A stretch of DNA of 64,000 nucleotides from JBFGFX01 sp965232455 (GTDB lineage: Bacteria > Pseudomonadota > Gammaproteobacteria > Steroidobacterales > Woeseiaceae): positions 5,270,001 to 5,334,000 of the forward strand of contig OZ246981.1 of the NCBI GenBank assembly GCA_965232455.1, read 5' to 3'. The position numbers and the translations under genes are program-made. Positions 42,612-52,325 of the stretch are shown here, one piece after another; within the stretch, counting starts at the first letter, position 1; the number at the start of each line of letters is the position of its first letter. A model generated the notes under the pieces. It had not been told where the DNA came from. It did no database searches and saw only the letters and a list, made by a program, of their open reading frames with translations.

Positions 42612-45589
42612 TGTTGGCGCAATTTCCTCTGTCCGGCTTCCTGGCGAAAATAGGCAGAGGCCCACGCGGCGACTCCCGAGGCTTCGAGCTCTGCGATGGC
42701 GGCTTCGTGCTCGACCGCGCCGGCATCGTTCCTGGCGCGGCAGATGCACGCAAGCACGGCTCGCGCAAGCGCCTTTTCGGTCGGGCGGTCCAGCAGACTT
42801 GCGTATTCGAGCGCTTCGTCGGCACGTCGGGCCGCAGTGTCCACGCGCCCTCGTTCGCAGTCAAGTTGCGCTGCACGTGTCAGGATATACGCCAGACGGT
42901 GCTTTGCGTCGACGACACGCAATTCCTCCAGCGCCTGATCGAGTGCGTCGCTTCCGTCACGCGTTGCATAGTCGCACAGCGCCGTCAACGCACGCGCAAA
43001 GGGTCGCTCGCTGCCGACACGCAGCTTTTCACCAATGGCCTCGAGTATAGTGCAGTAAGCCTTTGCTTCCTCATACCGTTCGCGCTGAAATTCGATCATC
43101 GCCAGGTACTCGTTAGCCTGGAACTCGTCGATGCGGGCGCCCGCCGACTTACACAAGGTTCGTGCCTCCTTGAAAAGCTCCATCGCCTCGTCCATCTTGT
43201 TTTCGTGAAACCGAAGCATACCGAGCCCCGCGGGGATCGCGTGGTGACTGTAACCCTTTCGTGATGCGAGGGCCTGGGCCTCCATCAGCATTGCATCCGC
43301 TTTCGACAAATCGTGCTCGATCATTGCGAGGCATCTTGCGGTCTCGGCCATGCCGACGATCTGGTCCTCCTTCCTGCCGCTGCGTACCGCACGCTCGGAC
43401 TGCAAGGACTCCTCGCGCGCGTATGCCCACTGCCCATGGGCCCAGCGAACGGAGGCGGCCATGTGATAGCCGAGGCGAGCATGGGCCAGCTCACCGTGAT
43501 CGAGCGCCCGCTCTGCAAGCGCCGCATACTCGCGCGCGGACCGCTCCCAGTCTTCGAGCGGACCCGCGGTAAGCCGGATGTCGTGAAGGTCGATTGTCAC
43601 GCATATCCGCTCGGCATCGGAGAGCTGATCGACAAGCTGCATGCCGCGACGGAACAAGGACAATGCCTCGTCGTTGGCGTAAAACCGCAGGCACAGTCGA
43701 CCGGCGGAAACCATCGCGCGAGCGGCAAGTCCCGCGTCGCCGCTTTGCGCGGCGTGATGCGCGAGGTCCGCGGCGCGACCCAGTTCCAGCGCCGAGTTTC
43801 GCTCCAGATGGTGAGCGACACGTCGATGCATAACCTGCTGTCGCAGCGGTGAGAGGGTCGCGTAGGCGGCGCGCGCCAGCAAGTCGTGCGAAAAATTCAG
43901 TCCGTCGCCGGTCACGGTAAGCATTCCCTGCCGCTCCGCGGCCTCCAGGATTTCGCCAATGCGAACCGGGTCGAGGTCGGTCAGCAGCGTTATCGTGTCC
44001 ACGTCGATGTGGGGGCTCAGGACTGCGGCCCACTGCAACACCTCTGTCCCGTCGATACCGATTCTCGCCAGGCGCTCGCGAACCAGGTCCGTAACGGACG
44101 TGCTGTTGTCGCCTTCCTGCTCGGCGCGCGCGAGTTCGATGGCCAAAAGGGGATTGCCGCCGCACTGGCGGGAAAGCTTGTCGGCCTCGACGCCAGGCGC
44201 TCGCTCGCGGATCAACGTCGCAAGATCCCGCTCCGGCAGGGGTCCGAGTTCGATGTCGGTCAGGAATTCGTCGCGCCGCAGCCCGGCCAGGGCCTGCTGC
44301 GCCGCGACGTTGTCGCGCAGATCGCCGTCCCGCGCCGCAAGAATGCCGAGTATCGGCCGCGCGCGATTCATTCGCGCCGTGTAATGGATCGCCGCGGCGC
44401 TCGAGTCGTCGCACCAGTGAATGTCGTCGAATACCAGCACCAGCGGCGCATCGTTGGATTTCGCCGCAACGTAGTCGCTCAAGCGATCGAACAGACGGTC
44501 ACGGTTGCCGGCTTCGCGATCGCCGAATACATCGGCGCTTGCCGTCGGATCCTGCTGATGCAAAGCGTCGATCCAGAGCGCAAACGGGCGAATCGATTCG
44601 GACTCGTAGGCGCTGGCCGTCAGCGCCGTTGCCCCCGAACCGCGAGCCAGCGCCGTCACCGCTTCGATCAGGCGCGTTTTGCCGATACCGGCGTCGCCCC
44701 GCACGAGCGCAAAACGCGCCTCCCTTTTCTCGTTGACTTCCTCGAAGAGCCGGGCGAGACAGCCGGCTTCATCGTGACGGCCGACCAGGCCGGAGGACAG
44801 TTCGATCGCGGAGTCCGGCAGTCCGGTCTTTGCCGCGGCGGCGGGCTTCGGTTGGTCGCCCGAGCCCGTTGCCGGCGCCCGGCGCAGGGCGGCGCGCATT
44901 GCCCCTGCCGGCGCAACGCCGATTTCCTTCAGCATGCGCAAGCCCAACTCGTATTGCTGTTCCGCCTCGTCGTTGTGACCGAGGTTCACGAGCAGCCGGA
45001 TCAGCGCCGCGCGAAACGTTTCGTCGTACGGCGACACGCCGACGAGTGAGCGCGCGTGCGGCAGCGCCCGATCGGCTTCGTCCTTCAGCCGCCCGACCAG
45101 CTCGCGGAGGAGTGCGGCCTGTGCACGAGCCGCGGTCTCGCGTTCGGCGATGCACCAGGAATGAAAATTGTGGAAATTGGGCAGGTCGAGCCCTTCCAGA
45201 AAATGACCGCGGAAACGCTCTGCAGCGTTCTCGAGCGCCTCGATCGAGGTGCCGGGCAGGCCGTTTCCCGCCAATGACTGCAGTTCGGACATGTCGATGC
45301 GCACGCCCGACGTATCCGCCTCGACCCAAACCCGGTCGGCGACGATGCGATGCCGGTCGTCGTCGTCGATCAGGCGGCGAAGCTTGGACAGGCTCCAGCG
45401 CAGCGATGCGCGCGGATCGTCCGGGAGCTCCCACAGCAGTTCACAAAGGAACTCGCGGCGAAAGCGCCGCGGATTGAGGCTAAGATAGGCCAGTAGCGCG
45501 CGGGTTTTTTTCGACGGGGGCAACGCACAGGCGACACCGTCTCGCAGGACCGAGAAATCGCCTAGGTATCTGAGTTCGAGTGCCGACAT
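42608..45589 (-). CDS. BTAD/SARP-like regulator with AAA ATPase and TPRs, 993 aa
   Basis: The ATG at 45589 begins MSALELRYLGDFSVLRDG, the usual start of an OmpR-like winged helix in SARP proteins. A bacterial transcriptional activator domain follows (to about 240), then an AAA/STAND ATPase with Walker A GDAGIGKT and Walker B LVLVFDDIHW. A long tetratricopeptide-rich C-terminus follows. This is a large signal-integrating activator like AfsR/MalT relatives. It is coupled to the DUF4242-like gene and divergent, across 215 bp, from the cysteine synthase fusion gene. Confidence 0.85.
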   Translation of the reverse strand: MSALELRYLGDFSVLRDGVACALPPSKKTRALLAYLSLNPRRFRREFLCELLWELPDDPRASLRWSLSKLRRLIDDDDRHRIVADRVWVEADTSGVRIDMSELQSLAGNGLPGTSIEALENAAERFRGHFLEGLDLPNFHNFHSWCIAERETAARAQAALLRELVGRLKDEADRALPHARSLVGVSPYDETFRAALIRLLVNLGHNDEAEQQYELGLRMLKEIGVAPAGAMRAALRRAPATGSGDQPKPAAAAKTGLPDSAIELSSGLVGRHDEAGCLARLFEEVNEKREARFALVRGDAGIGKTRLIEAVTALARGSGATALTASAYESESIRPFALWIDALHQQDPTASADVFGDREAGNRDRLFDRLSDYVAAKSNDAPLVLVFDDIHWCDDSSAAAIHYTARMNRARPILGILAARDGDLRDNVAAQQALAGLRRDEFLTDIELGPLPERDLATLIRERAPGVEADKLSRQCGGNPLLAIELARAEQEGDNSTSVTDLVRERLARIGIDGTEVLQWAAVLSPHIDVDTITLLTDLDPVRIGEILEAAERQGMLTVTGDGLNFSHDLLARAAYATLSPLRQQVMHRRVAHHLERNSALELGRAADLAHHAAQSGDAGLAARAMVSAGRLCLRFYANDEALSLFRRGMQLVDQLSDAERICVTIDLHDIRLTAGPLEDWERSAREYAALAERALDHGELAHARLGYHMAASVRWAHGQWAYAREESLQSERAVRSGRKEDQIVGMAETARCLAMIEHDLSKADAMLMEAQALASRKGYSHHAIPAGLGMLRFHENKMDEAMELFKEARTLCKSAGARIDEFQANEYLAMIEFQRERYEEAKAYCTILEAIGEKLRVGSERPFARALTALCDYATRDGSDALDQALEELRVVDAKHRLAYILTRAAQLDCERGRVDTAARRADEALEYASLLDRPTEKALARAVLACICRARNDAGAVEHEAAIAELEASGVAAWASAYFRQEAGQRKLRQQ

Positions 45590-45804
45590 GGAGCTGTCGT
45601 CAATGACCGGGATCGATCCACTATAGGTGCCCGGCGGCGCCAATCTCAAGCCCGATTTAGGTGACAATGGCGACTTTCACCGTCTGCTAGGGCCGGTTGA
45701 CAGGCCCCAGGAAAAAACCACGGTCAATTCAACGCAAGCTCCATCGGTGCCCCCGCAGTATCCGCCGGGAGCGAACGAAATTTACTCAGAGCTGGAGAGG
45801 CGCG

Positions 45805-47355
45805 ATGCCCCGATACGACAACATCTTGGACACCGTCGGCAACACCCCGCTGGTCGGCCTGCGGAAGCTGGCGCCGGAGGGTGTCAACGTCTACGCCAAG
45901 CTCGAGTCGTTCAATCCCATGGCGTCGGTCAAGGATCGCATGGCGCTGGCCATCATCGAGGAGGCCGAGAACAGCGGTGAACTGAGGCCCGGCCAGACCG
46001 TCATCGAGGCCACGAGCGGCAACACCGGCATCGGGCTGGCGATGGTGTGCGCCCGGAAGGGGTACCCGCTGGTGGTTACGATGGCCGAAAGCTTCAGCAT
46101 CGAACGCCGGAAACTGCTTCGCTTTCTCGGCGCCAGGGTTGTATTGACACCGGCTTCCGAGAAAGGCACCGGCATGCTTGCGAAGGCGATCGAGCTTGCC
46201 GAGACGCACGGGTATTTCCTTTGCCGCCAGTTCGAGAACGAGGCGAACGCCGCGGTGCATACGCGCACGACGGCCGTGGAGATCCTGGAGGATTTCAACG
46301 GCGAAAGGCTGGACTACTTCGTCACCGGCTTCGGCACGGGCGGAACCCTCCTGGGCGTCGCAAGGGCGCTCAAAGCGGCTGATTCCACGACGAAAATCGT
46401 CGCCGCGGAGCCGGACAACGCGCAGGTGCTCGGCAGCGGTGTCGCTCAACCCCGCAACGACAAGGGCGAACCGACCGCCAGTCACCCGTACTTCCGGCCG
46501 CATCTCATGCAGGGTTGGAGCCCGGACTTCATTTCCGCGTTGACCGAGGAAGCGGTCACGGATCGGCTGGTTGACGAAGTGCTGCCGGTGTCGGGCGACG
46601 ACGCCCTATCCCTGTCACGCCGTCTTGCCCGCGAAGAGGGCATTTTCGCCGGTCCTTCGAGCGGCGCGACGCTGGCCGCCGCGCTTACGGTTGCCAGGCG
46701 TTCGCCGACGGGCACGAATATCGTCTGCATGCTGCCGGACACCGGAGAGCGTTATCAGTCAACGCCGCTGTTCGAGGACATCGGCGTGGACATGAATGCG
46801 GAGGAAATCGCCCTTTCCCAATCCACACCCAACTACCGCTTCGATAGGACGCCAGCACCGGCCGCCGCGCGGCAGCCGGTGGACAGAAAGGACATCGATC
46901 CCGACGCGGAACGATTCGTCCGCAGCATCATCGGCGACGAGTCGGTTCTGATGTTCGCGCTTGAATGGTGCGAGTTTTGCTGGTCGGTTCGCAAGCTGTT
47001 CGGCCGGCTCGGCGTGGAGTATACGAGCATCGATCTCGACTCCGTCGAGTATCAGCAGGACAACCGGGGCGGGAAGATTCGCACGGTTCTCGAGGGCTGC
47101 ACCGGCTCGCCGACCATCCCGCAGGTTTTTATCGGCGGCAAACACATCGGCGGCGCCACCGAACTGTTCGACGCGATGCGCGATGGATCGATGCAGGCGC
47201 TTTTCGAGGAACACGGCGTGGGCTTCGACAGAGAAGAGCGATTCGATCCGTACGATCTGTTACCCAGTTGGCTGCAGCCGCGCAAACCGGCCCGGGAGTC
47301 AAACGGTCATTCCGCGATGCAAGAACGGGCAAACGAAGAACATGGCATTCATTAA
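45805..47355 (+). CDS. Cysteine synthase-glutaredoxin fusion, 516 aa
   Basis: ATG 45805 follows GGAGAGG. Residues 1-330 are a standard O-acetylserine sulfhydrylase: PLP Lys43 in ASVKDR, TSGNTG near 70-75, GTGGT and the PSSGA loop. A linker leads to a glutaredoxin domain with Cys389-x-x-Cys392 (CEFC), the cis-Pro segment PTIPQVF and GG at HIGGATEL. The fusion may couple sulfide incorporation to thiol redox state, or deliver reduced sulfur. The next gene overlaps its end by 14 bp. Confidence 0.9.
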   Translation: MPRYDNILDTVGNTPLVGLRKLAPEGVNVYAKLESFNPMASVKDRMALAIIEEAENSGELRPGQTVIEATSGNTGIGLAMVCARKGYPLVVTMAESFSIERRKLLRFLGARVVLTPASEKGTGMLAKAIELAETHGYFLCRQFENEANAAVHTRTTAVEILEDFNGERLDYFVTGFGTGGTLLGVARALKAADSTTKIVAAEPDNAQVLGSGVAQPRNDKGEPTASHPYFRPHLMQGWSPDFISALTEEAVTDRLVDEVLPVSGDDALSLSRRLAREEGIFAGPSSGATLAAALTVARRSPTGTNIVCMLPDTGERYQSTPLFEDIGVDMNAEEIALSQSTPNYRFDRTPAPAAARQPVDRKDIDPDAERFVRSIIGDESVLMFALEWCEFCWSVRKLFGRLGVEYTSIDLDSVEYQQDNRGGKIRTVLEGCTGSPTIPQVFIGGKHIGGATELFDAMRDGSMQALFEEHGVGFDREERFDPYDLLPSWLQPRKPARESNGHSAMQERANEEHGIH

Positions 47356-47995
47356 GACGATTCCCGTCGCCGCCGCTGCCGGCGACGTTCGGGCGATGTA
47401 CGAGCGGCAAGCAGGCTTTTGGGGCTACGTGCCCGAATACGCCAAGGTATTTTGTCATCGCCCTGAGGTCATGGAGCGCTGGGGTCGGATGCTGGCCGCC
47501 ATTAAACGCCCCGTGGATGCGCGCCGGCTGGAACTGGTCACCTTCGCCGCAGCGCACGAACTCCGGCACTCCGGCTGTTCGCTGGCCCATGGCAAAAAAC
47601 TGGCGGAGATCATTGGTCCGGAGGCGGTCATTGCCGTCGCCAACGGAGACTATGACGCGCTGAGCAATGCGGACGTCGCCATCGTCGAGTTTGCGCGTCG
47701 GATTGCACGGGATGCATCCAGGATTACGTCGGGTGAGGTCGCGGCATTGCGCGAAATCCACGGGCTTTCAGACGCGGAGGTCTTCGACATCGCCGCGATC
47801 GCGGCCAGTCGCTCTTTTTTCACCAAGCTGCTCGACGCCCTGGGTTCCGAACCCGACGCCGAATTCATGAATCTGGATGACGATCTGCGGCGTACGTTGA
47901 CGGTTGGGCGGCCGATTGGCGTGCGGATGCCCGAGACAATTCCCGAGCAGACCGAAAACGTGCACGAAGGCGTCGGGCTCGATAGCGATCCGTAA
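47342..47995 (+). CDS. AhpD/CMD-like protein, 217 aa
   Basis: Helix-rich, with the carboxymuconolactone-decarboxylase/AhpD pattern: LELVTFAAAHELRHSGCSLAHGKKL. Only one cysteine of the usual CxxC is present (HSGC followed by His), so it is a variant or inactive peroxidase type. A second repeat-like helix set follows (VEFARRIARDASRITSGEV). The start is ATG 47342, inside the end of the fusion gene, so the two are translated together. A peroxide- or thiol-related role is plausible. Confidence 0.78.
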   Translation: MAFIKTIPVAAAAGDVRAMYERQAGFWGYVPEYAKVFCHRPEVMERWGRMLAAIKRPVDARRLELVTFAAAHELRHSGCSLAHGKKLAEIIGPEAVIAVANGDYDALSNADVAIVEFARRIARDASRITSGEVAALREIHGLSDAEVFDIAAIAASRSFFTKLLDALGSEPDAEFMNLDDDLRRTLTVGRPIGVRMPETIPEQTENVHEGVGLDSDP

Positions 47996-48045
47996 TGTAA
48001 CGACGCCCGGAAACGCCCCAGCTACAATTCAAATTGAGTTAGGTT

Positions 48046-48627
48046 CTAATCCGTCGATTTTCGCGCGGCCGTTTCGATCATATGGTGGTGCCAGACACCG
48101 TCTTCGTATTCCGACGTTCGGATATGGGTGTTTCGCATGAAGCTCGCCGCTACGGGCTCATTGGCACCGAAGGAGAGTTCATCTCGAACGTATTCAATAA
48201 CGTCGTTCTCGATCGCAAATTCCGCCGCCGTTTTCAATGTGCTCACGGAATCATCGGCGCCAAGCGAACCCGCCAGTATCACCTTGATCGGCCACGTTGC
48301 GCTCATCCACACCGACTCGAACCGCTCATAGATGGGATTGTAGTTGTAGTAGACGTCGTCAATGATCGGGCGAGCGTCGTCCGGCGTGAATTCGTATCTG
48401 CAAAAAACGTAGGTACCGCTCAACACGTCGGCGCAATCGAGCGAACCCTGGATCTTGCGCTCGCGATCCGAGCCGGGGCTGTACACGCGCTGAACCGTCC
48501 AGGAACCAACGAGAAAAGACAGCTCCCGGGTGGATCTTCCCGAATCGTCCGCCCGGGCGGGATTTTCACCAATGATCGACGTTGCACAAAGAATCCAGAT
48601 CGCCGCAATCGTCTTTCTCTTGGACAT
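48046..48627 (-). CDS. Exported DUF1579-like protein, 193 aa
   Basis: There is a Sec signal at 1-26 (ending ARA). The mature protein starts with LSFLVGSWTVQRVYSPGSDRE, resembling the opening strand of DUF1579-like lipocalin-fold proteins. A W-rich beta-barrel pattern follows, ending with DGVWHHHMIETAARK. No catalytic residues are evident. It stands alone, convergent with the AhpD-like gene; the stop codons are 50 bp apart. Confidence 0.68.
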   Translation of the reverse strand: MSKRKTIAAIWILCATSIIGENPARADDSGRSTRELSFLVGSWTVQRVYSPGSDRERKIQGSLDCADVLSGTYVFCRYEFTPDDARPIIDDVYYNYNPIYERFESVWMSATWPIKVILAGSLGADDSVSTLKTAAEFAIENDVIEYVRDELSFGANEPVAASFMRNTHIRTSEYEDGVWHHHMIETAARKSTD

Positions 48628-48705
48628 TCTCGGAAGGTCCTCCTTTGGCGAGATTTTCCGGGCAGCTGTGCTTCTGCGTCTATTCGAGTTATCGCAAGTG
48701 CGCCC

Positions 48706-49692
48706 TTAGTCGCCTGCCACTCTTTTCGCTGCATTGAGCAGACGTTCTCGCAATGTACCACCTGAATTCCAAACTTCATTCAGAGCGTCGTAGTACTCTG
48801 CGCTGCTCTCCCTTCTAGTCAGCCCAACGGCTTCCGAGAATGGCACATAGTCCGCATCCTCAAGTACCTCCGACGTAATTCTCCCGGCGACGAAAAACAA
48901 AACAAAATGCCAAAACCGATCACTCTCCAACCCAGTTGTCTTAAGAGCGGCGTCCGCCGCAGCAATTAGTGATCGTTCAAAAGAAACCGTGTGCCCGGAC
49001 TCATGAAACAGCAGCTCGAAGGCATACGGCCCGGAGACTTCTTCATCATAGCTGCTCATCGTTACGTTCGCGGGCGAATCGTCCGTGTACGCTCCAGCCC
49101 AATTCGCGTACGGCGTTATGTCGACCCGAATCGACGAGTCAGGCCAAGACCCCTCGAGAGCGTCGGCAAACTTCCGTGCCATTTCATCTTCGTGATGCTG
49201 CAGCTGTGCCATGAGACGCTGCAGGAGTTTCTCACCGGCAGTACGGTGCCGTTGCCATAAAGCTTTTTCGTAAGCAGGCATGCACGTGGTCAGCGCATCG
49301 CGCACGGCGTCGTCGCTCACGGCGTGTATCCCCACTACCAACGCTTCAGCCAATCCACGCGTTTTGTCATCGGACCGGAGATCGCCTTCAATGTAAGGTT
49401 GATATGCTTGCAAAAGGGGCGCACACACCGAACGCATGTCGGGAGATAGCGCCGCCCGATCGCCCTCGGTGAGCGGCACTCGTCCCCGCAATTTTCGACT
49501 CCGCGCCTCTTCTCGCACAAAATGGTAAGCGAAATGATGAAGCGATATCCATGGATCAATATGGAACTCGAAATAGCCGGCCGGGCTTGTCGCCACGGTT
49601 TGAGCGGATGCAGGCGCAGCGCCGAGGGAAACTAATATGCCGAGAATCAGAATGCAGCCGCCGCGAAATTTTCGCCTATTCACAGCCACCAC
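48706..49692 (-). CDS. Exported HExxH-containing protein, putative metallopeptidase, 328 aa
   Basis: The start is GTG (nearby in-frame GTG codons are alternatives). A signal peptide (to ASAQ, about residue 31) is followed by a helical domain rich in His/Arg. The candidate zinc site is HESGH at about 230 (LLFHESGHTVSFE), followed by another Glu-containing helix (EVLEDADYVPFSE) that could supply a third ligand. No known peptidase family is assigned with certainty. It could be a nonpeptidase zincin fold. The gene stands alone, with a 78-bp interval before the next gene. Confidence 0.65.
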   Translation of the reverse strand: MVAVNRRKFRGGCILILGILVSLGAAPASAQTVATSPAGYFEFHIDPWISLHHFAYHFVREEARSRKLRGRVPLTEGDRAALSPDMRSVCAPLLQAYQPYIEGDLRSDDKTRGLAEALVVGIHAVSDDAVRDALTTCMPAYEKALWQRHRTAGEKLLQRLMAQLQHHEDEMARKFADALEGSWPDSSIRVDITPYANWAGAYTDDSPANVTMSSYDEEVSGPYAFELLFHESGHTVSFERSLIAAADAALKTTGLESDRFWHFVLFFVAGRITSEVLEDADYVPFSEAVGLTRRESSAEYYDALNEVWNSGGTLRERLLNAAKRVAGD

Positions 49693-49746
49693 ACTCTAGC
49701 ATTCGGGATGCAACAGCAAAGACACAGGCTGAAGAGAATCGATCAG

Positions 49747-50253
49747 TCAAAGCATTTTGTCGAGCTGCTCTCTCACCACCGTGTTCCAGAACTCGCCAAC
49801 CTGCCTGCCCGCGGGCAGGTCCGTCGGCTCGCGTTTCCACGCCATCCGTCCATCCCTGTCGGCGATCATCAGGCCCGGAATGAAATCGACGATGTAGGTG
49901 TCTCCAATCGAGTCGCCGTCCATCACCGCGGCGACCTCGAAGTCCAGGGCTTTGATGTAGGCCGCCGGATCGCCCGCGCCCCGTTCCTTGTGATTGATCA
50001 TGACGACGTTGATGTCGTCGCCGTAGTCCTTTTTGATCTGCTCCAGGTAAGGCATGAATGCTTTGCAGTAAGGACACCAGGTCGCCCAGAAAAAGAGGAT
50101 GGTCGGTTTGCCGTCGATCACCGCGGGAAAACTCACTTCGTGGCCGGATTCGTCAAGCCCCTTAAACGGCGGCGCGACCTCTCCAACTTCAACGGCCAAG
50201 GCGGGCCCGGACAGGCTAATTAGGGCGATAACAAGCGCGACTGGTTTGAACAT
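49747..50253 (-). CDS. TlpA/ResA-like periplasmic thioredoxin, 168 aa
   Basis: The ATG at 50253 follows GGGGGA and gives a signal peptide ending ALAV. The thioredoxin fold has the active site TWCPYC and FFWATWCPYCKAF, the standard TlpA/ResA arrangement. VGEVAPPFKGLDESG opens the domain. It would reduce or oxidise periplasmic thiols, for example in cytochrome c maturation. The length is typical. Whether its partner is the preceding zincin-like gene is unknown. Confidence 0.86.
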   Translation of the reverse strand: MFKPVALVIALISLSGPALAVEVGEVAPPFKGLDESGHEVSFPAVIDGKPTILFFWATWCPYCKAFMPYLEQIKKDYGDDINVVMINHKERGAGDPAAYIKALDFEVAAVMDGDSIGDTYIVDFIPGLMIADRDGRMAWKREPTDLPAGRQVGEFWNTVVREQLDKML

Positions 50254-50404
50254 TGTGGATTTCCCCCAGGATTTAGATGACTCCTCATCTATAGGACCGC
50301 TGCGCTCGTGAATTATTACGAACGAGCCCGCAAGCACCCAATCACGGTACAATTCCGCGTCCCTTATGCACTTTTCTGATAAACGACCACAAGAAGGAAG
50401 GGCC

Positions 50405-51556
50405 ATGGTTTCGCCGCGAGTTCTTAAGTCCATGCTGTTCGCCTGTATCCCCGCGTTGCTGACGGGCTGCTCCGCCCCGGATTCCGAGACCGTGGCCGCG
50501 ACCGTTGTCGGTAACCCGATCACCGGCGAAGGCCTGCCGAATCCGGCGCCAGTCGTCACGACAAACTGGGGCGAGCTTCCCGCGGGCCGGGAGTGGGGCT
50601 CGACGGCCGGCATTGACATCGATCCGATCGATGGGCACATCTGGGCTTACGAGCGCTGCGGAGCGAGCAGCTTCGGCGGCGGCGTGCCGGTCAACTGCGA
50701 CAACAACCCCGTCGATCCGATCTTCAAGTTCGACCGCAACACGGGCGAGGTGCTTGCCAACTTCGGCGGCGGCGTCATGGTCACGCCGCACGGCATACAC
50801 GTGGACGCAGAGAGGAACGTTTGGGTGACGGACTTCGTGGGGAATGCAGAAGGCACGAAGGGTCATCAGGTCCACAAGTTCAGCCCCGACGGCGAGCTGC
50901 TCATGAGCCTCGGAACCGCGGGCCAGCCGGGCAGCGGGCCCAATCAGTTCAATCAACCAAACGACGTCATCACCGCGCCTGACGGGAGCATCTTTGTTTC
51001 CGACGGACACGCCGGTCAGGGCATGACGAGCAATGCCGCGATGGAGGAAGGGCGAGCTTCCGGCGCCACGGCCCGGGTCATCAAGTTTTCTCCGGACGGT
51101 ACCCGCCTGATGGAATGGGGACGGATCGGCGTGCGCCACGGCGAGTTCCGCACGCCGCACGCGCTGGCGTTCGACTCGCAGGGGCGCCTCTGGGTCGCGG
51201 ACCGCGGCAACCACCGCATCGAGATATTCGACCAGGAAGGCAACTATCTCGATTCGCGTTACACGTACGGCCGCATCAGCGGACTGTTCATCACCGAAGA
51301 CGACATGCTCTACGCAATCGATTCCGAGTCCGGCCCCACCAACCATCCGGGTTGGCGGAACGGGGTTCGTATCGGGCACATCGACGAGGATCGCATCACG
51401 GCGTTCATCCCGCCATTCGAGCGGGAGGACCGGGTCTACCAGGGCACGGCCGGTGAAGGCGTCGCGGTCGACGCGGACGGCAACGTCTATGCCGCCGAAG
51501 GGCCGAACTCGCTGAGCTGGGCGGGTGGCGCCTTTACCAAATACTCGGTTCGGTAG
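50405..51556 (+). CDS. NHL-repeat lipoprotein, 383 aa
   Basis: ATG 50405 follows AAGGAAGGG and gives a lipobox LTGC. The mature part is a six-bladed NHL beta-propeller: repeats such as GIDIDPIDGHIWAYERCG, TPHGIHVDAERNVWVTD, PNDVITAPDGSIFVSDGHA, TPHALAFDSQGRLWVADRGNHRIEIFD and AEGVAVDADGNVYAAEG. It resembles peptidyl-alpha-hydroxyglycine alpha-amidating lyase-like proteins without a visible catalytic signature. It is likely a periplasmic or outer-membrane lipoprotein. Confidence 0.82.
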   Translation: MVSPRVLKSMLFACIPALLTGCSAPDSETVAATVVGNPITGEGLPNPAPVVTTNWGELPAGREWGSTAGIDIDPIDGHIWAYERCGASSFGGGVPVNCDNNPVDPIFKFDRNTGEVLANFGGGVMVTPHGIHVDAERNVWVTDFVGNAEGTKGHQVHKFSPDGELLMSLGTAGQPGSGPNQFNQPNDVITAPDGSIFVSDGHAGQGMTSNAAMEEGRASGATARVIKFSPDGTRLMEWGRIGVRHGEFRTPHALAFDSQGRLWVADRGNHRIEIFDQEGNYLDSRYTYGRISGLFITEDDMLYAIDSESGPTNHPGWRNGVRIGHIDEDRITAFIPPFEREDRVYQGTAGEGVAVDADGNVYAAEGPNSLSWAGGAFTKYSVR

Positions 51557-51572
51557 AACGAGACCGGACAGT

Positions 51573-52313
51573 TCAGCACGAGGCGTGCGAAGGATTCTCC
51601 GGGGTCGAGGAACCTCGCCCCGTGTCGCGGAGAATTTCGACGATTCCCTTTCCCTGCAAGATGTCGAGCAGGGCGTGGCCGACGATCGGCAACCAGATCG
51701 ATCCGGTGAATACGTAGAATGCGCCGAAGCCGAGGCCGATCAGTCCCGTGCGAAACATGCCGGCCACGCCCTGATAGCTGTGGCCCAAGCCGAACAGAAT
51801 CGACGACGTGACGACCGCGCCCCACGGCGGCATGACCTGCACCAGATACCAGATCACGAAACCGCGATAGATGATCTCCTCCACTATTCCCGCCGTGATC
51901 GACGTCCCGACAAAGTAGCGGTAGTCCATTTGGGTGCGCGGCAGAAAGTGCACGAGGTCGCCGAGCGATTCGGCTTGCTTCGCTTTCTCGTCGTCCGTCA
52001 TTCGTTTTACTCTGGTCCATGAATAGAGCAGGAAGCCGCAAACGAGGATGAGTAAAACGATGCCCACGTAGAAGTTCGTGCCAGCGGGTGTGACGAAGCC
52101 GAGATCGGCGGCGGGGCGGCCGAAAAACATCCAGGCGGTTGCGAGCACGGCGAGTGCCAGCCACTCGAGTATCATTATCTCTCGATAGAGTTTGATCGGG
52201 TTGGCCGGTTCGCCGGCCTCGATTTTCCTGAGGTAACGGCGATACGATACTGCGCCGTGAACGGGCTGCACGACGAGCAACAGAAACACGAAGAGGTGGT
52301 CGACGAACTCCAT
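51573..52313 (-). CDS. CPBP-family intramembrane metalloprotease, 246 aa
   Basis: This is a polytopic protein of about six helices. The CPBP signature is EEIIYRG (Glu-Glu-x3-Arg) in one helix, FGLGHSYQG in the next and GHALLD in the last; together these form the metal and catalytic site of Rce1-like proteases. Family members process prenylated or bacteriocin-type peptides or act as regulators. It is divergent from the ArsR-like regulator, with repeated operator motifs between them. Confidence 0.86.
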   Translation of the reverse strand: MEFVDHLFVFLLLVVQPVHGAVSYRRYLRKIEAGEPANPIKLYREIMILEWLALAVLATAWMFFGRPAADLGFVTPAGTNFYVGIVLLILVCGFLLYSWTRVKRMTDDEKAKQAESLGDLVHFLPRTQMDYRYFVGTSITAGIVEEIIYRGFVIWYLVQVMPPWGAVVTSSILFGLGHSYQGVAGMFRTGLIGLGFGAFYVFTGSIWLPIVGHALLDILQGKGIVEILRDTGRGSSTPENPSHASC

Positions 52314-52325
52314 TGCTTTAGATAT

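Noticed and set aside
43886..45049. 387-codon open frame antisense to the BTAD/AAA regulator
   Set aside because: No domain signatures; low-complexity Arg/Asp composition typical of an antisense shadow in a G+C-rich gene.
50342..51379. 345-codon frame antisense to the NHL lipoprotein gene
   Set aside because: No recognisable domain; the plus-strand NHL propeller and lipobox are clear.
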